A DNA stretch of 64,000 bases, taken from Blastomussa wellsi (lineage: Eukaryota > Cnidaria > Anthozoa > Scleractinia > Plerogyridae). The stretch is from assembly GCA_947652115.1 (NCBI GenBank), contig OX393563.1:2372996-2436995 (forward strand), given 5' to 3'. A program made the position numbers and the translations under genes. The notes beneath the pieces were generated by a model that was not told the DNA's origin, did not search any database, and worked only from the letters and a program-made list of their open reading frames with translations. Of the stretch, positions 1-11,703 are shown piece by piece; position 1 is the stretch's first letter, and every line of letters begins with the position of its first letter.

Positions 1-539
1 AGGAATGCCCACAGACTCCCTTTGTAAATCTTTAAATTTGACCCTCGGGCAGAATTTCGCGTCGTGATCAATTGCTTTATGTTTTCGCAATAACGCAAAT
101 TGAGTTTACATGTTGAGCTATATCCAGCCTCAATTAAATATTGATATTTATCACTTCACGCGCTCTAAAAATTCGGTGAGCTGGGCGTTAATGACTTGTA
201 TTCCACAAACGTTTACTTTGGTCGACAGAAGTCATTGTTTGCCAGTAATGAATACACGTCCGCGGTAAATTACATAATATCTGGCAAGAGGTTGTTTTCG
301 ATGTTTTACATCACGTACAACAATCACTTTCGAAATTTCTATGCAATCAATAATCTGTATTCCATAAAGAAAACGATATTCTGTTATTTTTGACTCCTGA
401 TTTGACCCTAGTTAAATACATTTCATCTACATTTCACTTACAGAGCAGGTACATGTAATTAAAGGTTCGTCAATTTATAATATTTACTCCCATTTCGTGT
501 CCACAGTCTCGATGTACAGGTCTACCTTAAGAATACTTT
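1..539. other. Intergenic sequence, no gene seen
   Basis: AT-rich sequence. Short open frames here lack coding character, splice context or recognisable motifs. I see no repeat with clear ends. Confidence 0.6.
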
Positions 540-1090
540 CTCTTCTTTCTTGCAGATTTTGTACTTTGAAGCGAAATGGGAGGAAGAACACAACTCCAAG
601 ATCGCAAAGTTCTCGAACTGTTCTGTTGCACCTGTTGTGACACGGCTGCTTCTTCCATTGTACCGCTTTGAATCACAGGAGCAGCAGAAATCAATGCCTC
701 TTGAGAGAACCACGGTGGCAGCCGCAAGCTGCTCAAGCAAACTCCTAGTTTCCTTCTCTGTTTTGTGTAGCATGGTCTCTCCCATTTATCAAATTATCTT
801 CCTCTGCGGCTTCAGTTTGTGAAATCTTTTTGGTCACGCTCACTCCCATCATTCTTGGTTGACATTGCTGTAAAAGCCGCTCCCTTTCCCTGAAAAATGC
901 TTTTTCTTCCTTCGTTTTGGCTTTCTCCATCAGTCAGCACTGCTTCTTAAACAAAGCCTTCTCTCCGGCATTTCTTGCAAGAAGATATTCTAGTTTGCAT
1001 AGTTCTTGGACGTACACACTGAGAATAACTCCAAATGACTGTATTAATAGCCTCAAGGCGTCTGTCAAGACTGCATCCGACGGATTTTGA
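540..1090 (-). pseudogene. Degenerate coding-like stretch, unknown family
   Basis: Read on the minus strand, about 1088 down to 540 gives protein-like sequence in two frames: a leucine-rich helical part (beginning DAVLTDALRLL), then an in-frame TGA, then a charged helical part (beginning MEKAKTKEEKAF), then a shift by one frame into a Leu/Ala-rich part containing LLEQLAAATVVLSRG. The break pattern (one stop, one frameshift) suggests a decayed gene or a retroposed copy. I do not recognise the family, and no flanking exon was found. It could also be a chance open stretch; an intron between the last two parts is another possibility. Confidence 0.3.
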
Positions 1091-3273
1091 AATGTGCAGT
1101 GGCCCCCTCAAAAATTTATTTAAAAGAGAACAAATTTTTGCATAAGCTAATGAATTTTAGCCTCCCACGCAGACGTCCTTTGGGCTTCGCCACTCGTTCC
1201 TTCCCAAAGGAACGCGGGACGAATTTAAGATGTAGATTTATAGGACAGGAAGATCGAACGACACCAAAACTTTGACAGTGATCTCCATAGAAGCAGAGCT
1301 GGCAGCATTACTTGCCATAGCTAGTGGTTAAACAATCCTACCCTCTCGATAACAATAAAAGCGAAGAGCTTGGGCAATATTGAAATGCATCGAGTATTAA
1401 ATCAACCATGTGCGAGACGTTCACTCTCCACAGTGTCTCCGGGCATCTGCTTGAAACAAAATACCCTCTTTGTTTGGTTTGTGGATTACTTGACAGTTCC
1501 AATTAGATACCTATTAACCAGGCAAACTCGACAGTTGTTGTTGTTGTTTTTGTTTTGTTTTGTTTTTTAACAGGAAACACTTACCAGTTATCTCTCGCCT
1601 GGTTGATTCGCTTTCGCGGTTATAACGTTCAAAATAAAAATTTCCCGAATTCCCAAAAACCAGGCAAGCATTCCCGCGTCCCGTGCCCAAATTCTGGTCA
1701 ATCCCGCCTCCCTCAATTTCCGAATCCCGCCAAGATATTTTTCGTTTTCCCGAATCCCGCACTGAAGTTTGGTCAAATCCCCGACCCCGAAAATACCCTT
1801 CTATACCCTGTTATAAGGTCTTATAACTAGTATACCTAAAAGGTAAAAATGCTGCCAAAGGGGAGGACGAAATAACTGTGCTAGCAGTAACTTTATGAAC
1901 TGTACTATCTTGTCTGCTTGGAACAATGAAGAGATGCGAGATTCCATTCTTACAACTATGCTAATTCGAAGTCACATTTGAAGCGTAAGGCACATTTACT
2001 GTCAAGCTCCCCATCTTATACCACCCGTCTTCCACAAAAATTTGAACGGCCCCCCAAGTATCAACATTCTGCAAAGGACAGTACAGAAAAAAGCTCTTTA
2101 ATAAAACTATAAAACAAGCATTTGTTGTCAGCTATTAACATTGTAAGATCAACCTTTCGCTGTTGATATAACTGATGCCTCTTAGCAGTAATAATCAATG
2201 TTGTAAAACTACAAACTATGATCATGAGAGACTCAATGAAACGGAACTTTTGGCATATATTACGGGAAAAATTACCTTGTGAAAAAGATAAAATTTCTCT
2301 CGAGTGTTTTCACTGGTTATTCAACAAAAGTTCGAAGATTTAGTCGAGTAATTTAATATAGTAACTTTTGCATTTGAGTTGACAGAGAGCGCATTGAATT
2401 TGCTGGTTTTGCGTGCGAGCAAACATGAATCGAAACTTATTAGACTTTATTGCGTTCGTCACGAATGCGAAACGTGAATGAAAGCAATCTCAAAATTGAA
2501 AATAAAGACACCAGGAAAAAATGCTTGCGTAAAGAGCTTCACGGGATATTTTGACTTCACAACAGACAGTGCGCTGAATTTGCACGTTGTTATGTTTTTC
2601 AGGCTTGTGTGCGAGCGGCCGAACGAACTCAAAATTGGTTTTAACCGCTAAAATTTATTACTGCCATTACAAATACAAAACTTGAGTTAAAGCATTATCA
2701 AATATCTAAAATAAAGATACCAGCAAAGGTGAACACTTTCTTCCTTTCGTTAATGACAGCGCAATGATCACATAAATTTGCATGTTGTGTGCGTGAAAGA
2801 AATTATCACAAGACAGCTTCTACAGTAAATCCGCCGAAACTCGCATCGCCAGAAGCGATTAAACGAGGTAGTAAAAACCCAAGGTTTTATGGACAACTTT
2901 CGACAGCAGCGTTTTTGTCGTGACCTTTGCTTATGCTCTCCTCTGAACCCAAGAATCTCGTCTACATTTATATTTAAAAGGCACTTTTACCCAGCGAATA
3001 TCTGGATAGTTTTTGTTTCTTTCAGTTTTCAAAAATCCAAAACAAAATAAGTTCAAATCACCGAGTTGTTTTCAAGCATAACACATGTCTGGAATGCCGA
3101 GCCCGGAATGCACGTGTTTTGTTCTTTCCCTCCGGCAATCAGCCGATCGATCAAGAACGAAACGTAAAATTTGGACTTGATCAAAGAAAGGTACATTTCA
3201 TCTGATAAACGTATTTTTTAACTGCAAAAGAAACCAAAATTCAAGCTGAACGACAAATAACCATTGGTTAGAA
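1091..3273. other. Intergenic sequence with simple and dispersed repeat traces
   Basis: At 1530-1570 there is a GTT/GTTTT-rich microsatellite. At 1640-1800 a degenerate array of CCCGAATCCCG-like words recurs several times. Around 1160-1215 lies the word CCCACGCAGACGTCCTTTG, which recurs in part at 3913-3935, so it belongs to a dispersed repeat. The rest shows no coding evidence. Confidence 0.5.
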
Positions 3274-3769
3274 AGAGCCGACAAAAATAGTCCGATAACG
3301 AAGCCGATAGTTGCATAACCTACTTTTGTGTAATCGACTGCACACGCTAAGTCATCTTCTCACGCAAAAACCACTGCGCATCCTAAATCTTCCATTTGCG
3401 CATAACCACAATTCCTTGTGCCTTTGATCTTACCGCCGACCAGAATTCCTTGCGTTTCGTAAAAAAAGTGATTGCAAGCCCCTATAATGTCAACTTATGC
3501 CGATTAGAGAGCTGCCTCGCTAGAGCCGACAAAAATAGTCCGATAACGAAGCCGATAGTTGCATAACCTACTTTTGTGTAATCGACTGCACACGCTAAGT
3601 CATCTTCTCACGCAAAAACCACTGCGCATCCTAAATCTTCCATTTGCGCATAACCACAATTCCTTGTGCCTTTGATCTTACCGCCGACCAGAATTCCTTG
3701 CGTTTCGTAAAAAAAGTGATTGCAATCCCCTATAATGTCAACTTATGCCGATTAGAGAGCTGCCTCGCT
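3274..3769 (+). repeat. 248-bp tandem duplication upstream of CENP-A
   Basis: The segment starting AGAGCCGACAAAAATAG at 3274 is repeated from 3522, giving two head-to-tail copies with a period of 248 bp. Reading both copies, I noticed one substitution (GCAAGCCCC in copy 1, GCAATCCCC in copy 2), so the duplication is recent or homogenised. It ends about 330 bp before the CENP-A start codon and may overlap its promoter region. Confidence 0.9.
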
Positions 3770-4098
3770 CGTTCGCTTCATGCTCACTCGCTGCGGCAGC
3801 AACTATATAAGCCTGGTGGTTTCCAGAGGTCACCTCGCCGTATGTTAAGCCCTATATAAATGATAATGAGGACGATGAACTCTATCTCAGTACCGTGGTA
3901 CTGGTGTTTCCCTACCACGCAGACGTCCTTTTGTAAAGTGTCGTTTGACGAGACAGTATAGTAGCTTTAAATGACGATCTCGTCGTAGCTATGCAACTGC
4001 TGACCATAGAGTCTCAGCGTGCCCGCGTGCCAAGCAACGAACAAGCGTTCTCTGAGAGCGTCAATTATTCTTCGATATTTTAACAAGCTTTGGAAATT
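3770..4098 (+). promoter_or_regulatory. Presumed 5' flank and leader of CENP-A
   Basis: This 330-bp stretch separates the tandem duplication from the CENP-A start codon. It contains TATATAA-like words at about 3804 and 3851. The core promoter and transcription start are not determinable by eye; the assignment rests on position only. Confidence 0.3.
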
Positions 4099-5911
4099 AT
4101 GGTTCGAAATGTGGCTGAAAAAACACCTAAACATAAAAGGAAGTCTGCAGGTCCACAGAAGCGTACTACGCCTTCGTCTGAGGTAATACACAGTAGCCCA
4201 AAAAGACCAAGTTCAACGGCCGGTGCAGAGAGCGCGCAAACAAAAAGTAAGTTACTTAGATAGTCTAGAAATGTTTTGATCTTTTTTAGATGATAAATCG
4301 AGAGTATTTTTGAGATTTCCTTCTGGACATAGGTCTTGGCAGATATTAGAGGTAATCATACATTGCACATGTGTACGTACAACAAAGTTGAGTTGTAGTG
4401 TAGCTAAAGTGTAAGATCACTTTATAATTTTGCAATGTTCTGCAAATGCCCAAATATTAACCATTGTCACTATCATCAATATAGTCTAGATCAAAGCCTA
4501 GATTTATTGATAATAAATATTAAAGTAGACAAAGCAGCAGCGTGTCATCCTGTAGTACATGTACCGGTAAATGTTTATAATAATATACATTGTAAGATGT
4601 TGAAGAAATTATGGATGCTACAATTTTTCAGATTCAGTTTATTGTTTAAAGTAAATCCCCTCCCCCCCCCAACAAAAGCATTCTTTTTTTGCTAAAATGG
4701 ACCTTTGCACCAGTTCACGTGGAAATGCATTACACCTTTCCTTCTCTTTTACCAATATGACACCTTTTTAAAGCACTCAGAAGTTATGAAAAACTGTGTA
4801 TATATCATTTGTTGCACGACTGAGCCAGAAGGTGCGTGGTTCTATTCCTGGGTAGATGTCACAAACTGATATGCATGGCATCAAGTCTTTGTTATCATGC
4901 ATGCAAATCAGTTTGTAATGTCTATCCCAGAATAGACCCATGACCCTGGTCATGCAACAAATGATGTGCAACTTTTGAATGCTTTAAATAGTCAGCATTT
5001 GGTTAAATGGAGAAATGAAAGGTGCAATGGGTTTCAAACTGATGCAAAAGTTTATTTTTGAGAAAAAAGTATTTTGGAGCTTACGAGCACCTTAAGGAAT
5101 CGGATTATGGATCCTCCTTATACTTATTTATTAAATAGAAGGTTGTTTTCCATTTTCTTTTTAATAACTCTAGCTCATAATTGAGCTAGAGGTTCTAAGG
5201 GGATGATTGTTGATGAGTTTCATCTCTACTAGAAAGAGTGATTATTCTAATAATTGTTTTTAAACAACTTCCAAGTTATTCATCTACTGTTAGTAGTATA
5301 AAACCTTCTGAGGCTTTAGCCAAATCAGTATTCTTGTGCCTAGTGTGGAGACAATTTGAAAGTTCATATTGTGATTTTGATGCCTTTTGAATCATGCATG
5401 TATTAAATGCTTTCTCAAAAATATATCAGTCAAGTCAACTGCTGATTGTTTTTCACAGAAAAGAGAAGATTTCGGCCTGGAACCAGAGCGCTAATGGAGA
5501 TTAGACATTACCAAAAGACAACTCATCTGTTACTTAGGAAGGCTCCTTTCATGAGAGTTGTAAGTTGGAGTTTTTCCTGCTCATTCAGGTTTTCACAATG
5601 TTTTAAAGTAGATTTCAGCAACTGGAAAAGTGAGGGCCTGTGACAAATGCGCTTGTTTGTTGCAATCTGATTCCTATGACTGGAAAAACCGGCAACATAA
5701 AAAAGTAGCCAGTGTAACTCTAGCAGTCGTCGGCTTCTTTTGAAACCACTGTTACTGCATTTATGTGATCATAATTATTTTTGCCATAATTTCACTTCAC
5801 ATAATAGGGCCCAATACCAGACTTCACCAAAAGTCTCCTGGAATCAGGAGAGAAAAATAAATGCTGCCTTGTTTTCCTTAGTACACGAGGCAGTTGCTCA
5901 GGCGGATTCGC

Positions 5912-5944
<33 letters not shown>

Positions 5945-8269
5945 CTTGAATCTCTTTACGGTGGCCAATTGACATTATCAACCCAGTTGATAAAACCAAA
6001 TTATATTGCTAAACTCAAGGTTTCTTTCTTTGGTGTCTATACTTTCTTTGCTTGCCACAGAGAATTCAGTGTCTACATGTAAGTTGCAACTGACAAAAAT
6101 ATAAAAACTCGGATTTGAAAAGAATGTATCCTTGATATTATCTGAGCTCTCATTCCCCATTGCAATAGGAGAGAGCTGGCTTAGTTCAAATCCCTTCACA
6201 AAATTATAAGTACAGTGTACGGTACATATTTCTAATGGTGCTCCACTGGTGTCTCCTTAGTAAAAGTTGACCTCATTACAGTCAGTGTACAAGATGGAAC
6301 AAAGTTTCTGGAACAAGTTCCTTGAATAGTTTACCCGAGGGTACTACATGTAGTTGCAGCGACATGCCCCTAGCTTTTGGCTGCTTTGACTAGATTTTTT
6401 GATAAAGATTTTTTGGTGTCTTGTAGGTGAGAGAAATAGCTGACAAGTTTTACCACAGCGAAGAATTAAGGTGGCAAGTCCCAGCATTATTAGCTCTCCA
6501 GGAGGTTTGGTGGTTGTGAAGTAGTTATTTTAAAATATAAAGCATGTTCCTTTCAGAAGTTAATTAGTAGGCCCTACATTCATTTGAAATAAAAGCTTGA
6601 GTTTTTACATCATAAGGAAAGAACAAAATGTGTATATGCACTTTAGTGCTCAGGGACCTTGGAGGCCATTATCAGGCTAGTAACTGATTTCCACAGTGGG
6701 TATATAAGACCTAAAAAGTATTGGGGGCAGTTTTTAACAAAAACACTGGAGTGTATGTACTAATCGTGGAAGGCACAGCGGCCTAATGAACCCAAGCCAG
6801 GGCACTATGTTTTGTTTTTGAGAAAGCCACTTTATTCTCACAGTGCCTCTCTCCACCCAGGTGTATAAATGGGTACCAGCAAATTTACGGCTGGGGGGTA
6901 ACCCTGCGATGGACTAGCATCCCATCCAGGGGGAGTAGAAATACTCCCTGTCGCTTCATGCTAGGGAAACCGGGACAAGCTCCGACCTGATGAGCCACTA
7001 GGCATTAACCTGAAATTTTTAACTAAAATCCTTTGGTTTAATTTTTTTTAATTTCAGCATTTTTCCCGGGAAAATTAAATGTCACAATGCTTGACCGCGA
7101 AAAAATGCTAATTAAAAACTGAAAAACCTGAATAATGATTAATGTTAATATTGCAAAATTTTAAACATTAATAATTGTAATGCTCACAAAAATGAAAACT
7201 ACACAATCACCTTGAGGTTTTACATGACAACCATCTCCTCTCAGGGACCTGCCGGTATGTGCACTTATTCAATTAGATATTGTATGAACTTTTGAGGTGC
7301 TCAAAAGTAAAATTATTCTCTTCATTCCAAGAAAAATTGTTTTTGTCGAGATTTGTCAAAGAAACTTTGTCAAAGAAAATTTCTTTTTTTCTCATTTTAC
7401 TTCCAGGCAGCTGAGGCATTCCTTGTTAGACTTTTTGAGGATTCGTACCATTCTACATACTTAATAATTATGTCTTTCACAAAATATTTTATTGTTATTT
7501 GTAGTATTTATGTCATAACTACAAATTTGGTGCCGGTATGTATTCCAGGGCTGTCATTAAGGGCCATAACCCGTTACACCTGTTGTAAACGGCTGGGTAT
7601 GCTTGATTTTCCCTTGGTGCAACGGGTGAAATTGCCTGTTGTTGACAGAATTCAACCACAAAGTAACAAGTTTGCTACGGGTGTGGAGAACCAGGTGACG
7701 CAAAACGTAATGACAGCCCTGTATTCAGTATGAATACATAGTACCCTGGGTCCAAAACAAGATTCCTTGTAGGAAACTGCACACAGCAAACCCACGAATG
7801 AGGCACAATGGCCTCATGGTTAGTGCGCTTTACTCAAGCCCTGGCCGGGGCACTGTGTTGTGTTCTTGGGCAAGACACTCAACTCTAACAGTGCCTCTCT
7901 GCACACCAAGGTGCATAAATGGGTACCAGCAAATTTAATGATGGTGGGGGGGGGGGACCCTGCTATGGACTTGGATACTATTCATGGGGAGGGTACAAGA
8001 AACTGGAAAAAGGTTGTTCCTGATTGGACACTAGGTGCATACACAGACTTTACCTACATGATTGTATTTATAATGTTTTATTCAACTGTATTTTTTATGT
8101 TTCAAATTTGAAAAAGATTGAATGACTGCTGTTGTTTTTGTTGGTCTCTTTGTGCTTCTTTTTATCTTTTAGTAATTTATGTGCCATCCATGCCAAGCGA
8201 GTGACCGTCATGCCACGAGACATGCAGTTAGCCAGGCGAATCCGTGGACGACATGATGGTCTTGGCTGA
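4099..8269 (+). CDS. CENPA: Centromeric histone H3 variant (CENP-A)
   Basis: Replaces histone H3 in centromeric nucleosomes and marks the site of kinetochore assembly. Five exons join in frame: 4099-4246, 5459-5559, 6427-6504, 7407-7444, 8173-8269, giving 153 residues. The N-terminal tail (1-53) is basic and unlike canonical H3, which argues for a variant. The histone fold follows: [11 protein letters not shown] (54-64), [13 protein letters not shown] (76-88), [18 protein letters not shown] (104-121) and [16 protein letters not shown] (123-138). Loop 1 ([10 protein letters not shown]) is two residues longer than in H3 and has Trp where human CENP-A does. The C-terminus ends GLG, as in human CENP-A, whose tail binds CENP-C. 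Replication-dependent H3 genes normally lack introns, so the four introns also fit a variant. The start codon is the first ATG in frame with the tail. Identity as CENP-A is near certain from loop 1 and the C-terminus. Confidence 0.95.
4804..4965. repeat. Foldback element in CENP-A intron 1
   Basis: The left arm starting ATCATTTGTTGCACGAC pairs with the right arm ending CATGCAACAAATGAT. The arms are about 60 bp with mismatches around a short spacer, so this is a MITE-like inverted repeat. No coding content and no clear target-site duplication. Confidence 0.75.
6772..7003 (+). repeat. tRNA-derived SINE copy in CENP-A intron 3
   Basis: Matches the full-length SINE at 14087-14392 in the reverse orientation: head GGCACAGCGGCCTAATG, body word ATAAATGGGTACCAGC, tail TGATGAGCCACTAGGC. 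The promoter B-box portion is deleted or degraded. Confidence 0.8.
7800..8010 (+). repeat. Degenerate SINE copy in CENP-A intron 4
   Basis: Same family as 6772-7003: TGGCCTCATGGTTAGTGCGC (A-box-like), CACTGTGTTGTGTTCTTGGGCAAGA, and ATAAATGGGTACCAGC. It is truncated at the 3' end and carries a G tract near 7948. The family's B-box region is missing. Confidence 0.75.
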
Positions 8270-9210
8270 TAGGAAAACAAGCTTTTATACCCCTTTTACT
8301 TAGCTCTAAAAAAGAAGATTTTCTTGATCACAAGATATATTTTTATGACTTTTTAGATCCTTCCAATTTATATGCACTTATTGTTGAAGCTGAAGGTATT
8401 TTTATGCACACAAACATTTTAAAGTTGCATCATGTATTTCAAGTATCAGAACAAAATTTGTGACTGTACATCTGTAAAGTGAACAGAATGTGTTTTCCAA
8501 GCATTGATTGCCTGAGTGTAAAAACCTGCTCAAATTTTGTTCTGTAAACATGTCTGGAATATTTCTTCAGAACAATATTATTGTACCATAAATAATTAAG
8601 ACTTTATTTTTACAAAAGTTGACACAAAATTACAGACAATATTTTTATTTCTTTGACTAACCCACCCCTTCGTATCTTTCTGTATTCGTATTTTTCAGTG
8701 CTTTTACAATAAGTTATCGAGCATTTTATTTAATTAAAACAGGAATCTTTTTTTCTTGTCAGTTAATGTAGCTTGTATTTAGATTCCATTTGTACAAATA
8801 AACGTTGAACTTTATAACTTACTATAAACTTTGTTCTTTTCGTTTATTGAAACAAGGATCAAGTTTCAGACAAGGCAACGCTCACTTTTGAAGTTTTTCA
8901 TCACACCGCAAAATCACTTCAATGCACGCAGTTCGAGGTACATAAGTATTTCAACAACCCAAGTCCCTTTGTTTTCTTTGTTCTCTCTTTGTTTATAATG
9001 AGGGTTTATTCTATAAGCGATTATGGGTAGAAGGGTTGCGTAAAAAAAGGATTTCGTTTTCATTTTTAGATTTTGTCGGAGAATTTTGTGTGCACATAAA
9101 AGTACTTTATGATATAACTACTAAACAACGGGGTAAAACAGGACATAGTTTACGTTTCTCCGTGGAAAATCAAAACATGGTCTAAACGAAAAGAATAGGC
9201 TCTTTGCACG
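8270..9210 (+). other. CENP-A 3' untranslated region and downstream spacer
   Basis: No open frame of interest follows the CENP-A stop at 8267-8269. An AATAAA at 8797-8802 is a plausible polyadenylation signal; an earlier ATAAATAA word near 8589 is a second candidate. Confidence 0.5.
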
Positions 9211-9346
9211 ACCCAGTCACATGGTACAAAATAACACCCTGCTGGTGAGCAAGCTACGCGCTGGGACATCCAAAACAAAGCAACTTTATGTCCCAGAGCG
9301 TAGCTTGCTCGCCAGCATGGTGTTATTTTGTACCATGTGACTGGGT
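9211..9346. repeat. Near-perfect 59-bp foldback element
   Basis: Arms 9211-9269 and 9288-9346 are reverse complements with about three mismatches, joined by an 18-bp spacer. Both outer ends read ACCCAGTCACATGGTAC in inverted orientation. It would form a long hairpin and looks like a small MITE or the core of one. Confidence 0.9.
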
Positions 9347-11703
9347 TAGCTTCATCGTTCCAAATGCACAACAACAAAAACAACAACAGCAACACAAGCT
9401 TTATTACCTGAGAACCTGAGAAATGATCACAATTCCACCAAAAAATAAAGCAATTGACGTTATTCCGGCAACCTGGGCCAGCGTAGGCACCAGAGAAATG
9501 ACATCACACATTCGGAACTTGAGTTGCTCGCAATTTTTCAAGTACCGGCGACAACGTGGTCACCTAAGGAAGCCTTGCTGGGTCCTGGTCTTTTCAACGC
9601 TCTCTCAGTTTAAACTAACACATAGGCTATCAATTTAATTGTACACTATTGCTATTTAACAATTGGTTACTTAAGCGTGCACTGCCGAGTCAGCTGTACC
9701 GGGGAAGTTTAAAAAGCACGAGAAAATTAAAGGCGTAAGCTACGAGTATAGGTGCTCCCCGATGCGTTGCACTAAGCGTACGGGTAATTTTTTGCCAGGG
9801 AGGGGGGGGGGGAGAAACTGCGGTGAGACATTTGCCCGAAAAATTATCCCAAGTTGCCTAGCCCAAATTTCTCTTGCTCCCCCAAAACTCTGAGTTGTCC
9901 AGTCCGTACGCCTATGATGCGGTAGCCTAGACAAAAAAAGAGACGTCATGGTCTCTTGACAAAACTATAGCTTCTTTGAGTGCTCATGAAACTACGCAAA
10001 TGCACCATAACTCTATAATGCACAGCGAAAAGTATGTTTTATAACATTAATAGCTATTAATTGCTAGTGGAAATGTACATCAAACTCAGGCCAAAGCACG
10101 TTATCAGCACGCTGGGGGAATTTGTTGTTTTTCAAAACAACACTCATCCCACAGCAATCTTAGCTACTTGAAATTTCAGTTTAAGACGGAAATCCGAATC
10201 CGAAAACGCACCCGGCTTCCTGTGAGAATAGTGCTGTACAGGCAGACAACGATCGTCACGTTATCGTGAAGTCTGAGCGTCATAAACCGCCGGCGGATGG
10301 CTATAAAATGTCGATATCGCAGTCCGGCTGACACGAAGTTGGTTAAAGTATAAAGAAGCAACATTTCTGACCATGCGAATTCACATGCAAAAACACTGTG
10401 TTTAAAATGTTAGGACTGACGTGAAAGGCTGTTACGGAAAACCACGTGACACGACATGACAAGTGAAAATAATATTCAGCCAAAGGAGCTATAATTAGCT
10501 GCTTCCGTTAAAGCTCCAACAAGGTTCATTAGGTTCATTAGGCACCTCATTCAGCACCAGCATTAGCGCATCCGTAAAATGCTCTTCTACATTCTTTTAG
10601 GTGACTGAGAAGAAAAATGACCAAAAATATAAATCATGAGAAGAACTTGAAACCATGACCCCAACTAGTTTCGACCCGATACAAGGTTATCAGGTAAACT
10701 ATCATTCAAGCAAGGATTGGTGATGAGCAAGCGTTTTAGGCACGAACTCTAAATGGCTATACCAATAGGGTAACCGAGTCTGAGGTGTACCATTCTGCTT
10801 ACAACATAGAAGAGGATGGGGTACGGCGAGGGAATCAGAGGGGGGTGGACTAATGAAGGAATTAACTGGCTTCTTCATAAATAACCAGATAAATAACTGA
10901 CGCACTATCGAATTTTTCGGTATTTAAAAATTTTCACTTAAAATGGACTGAAGTTAAAATGAAATAAACCAAATGAAAAAGCATGTTGCCTCTTCAGGTT
11001 TATATTCCAACTATTCAGATGGGATTGACTAATACATTAAAAATACATTAGTTAATCTCATCTGCACGGTTAGCCTTTCTGAATTCAGTTCTTTTAATAA
11101 GTTATATTTGCTGATCAGATCCAACCAGGATCCGGTGCCTTTGAATTGTCCGTTGGTCCTTTCTGAAATCAATAGACAGTGATCAGTTCCAACTATATAT
11201 TTACCATCACGGGACAATGTACACGTCGGACTCCGGCCCCTAATAAATTATGCGGCGCTAAGGCAATACGACCCACTCCCCTATTCTGATATTCAATTTT
11301 AGCCGTAAATGGAAACACAAATTTAAGAGTACTATACAATGTTTGGACTTTAAGCCTAAAACTCTCGTGAGAGATAACCATCGATTACCTACCGGTACCC
11401 ACCCGACCCACAGTGAGTGTACCCTGGTTATCATAACATTGAAGAATCCGTTCATTGCATTCTATTCCTTTAGTTTTTCCCTTCCTCAATTTTATTTTCA
11501 AGGTGTAAAATTTAAACCACACAACCTTGTGTCAATCTTTGACCCTTTCACGTGCATCTTCCGGTTACCTCCCAACTTCCTCCCCCGGCCAGAATGACGC
11601 AAGCGCAAATCAATCGGAAGTGGTATTTAGGGTAGATATACAATCATGGCGGCCGGTTGAACTGTGTGCAGTGTACTTTTTGACTTCGGAATTTCTACAC
11701 GAA
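9347..11703. other. Spacer between CENP-A and DENND1, no gene seen
   Basis: No convincing exon on either strand. A short inverted repeat lies at 11017-11066 (CAGATGGGATTGACTAATAC against GTTAATCTCATCTG). A G tract is at 9798-9812. The last few hundred bases presumably hold the DENND1 promoter and 5' leader, which cannot be resolved by eye. Confidence 0.5.

Noticed and set aside
7353..7733. A 126-codon plus-strand frame as an independent gene
   Set aside because: The real exon is only 7407-7444 (CENP-A exon 4); the remainder is read-through into the intron.
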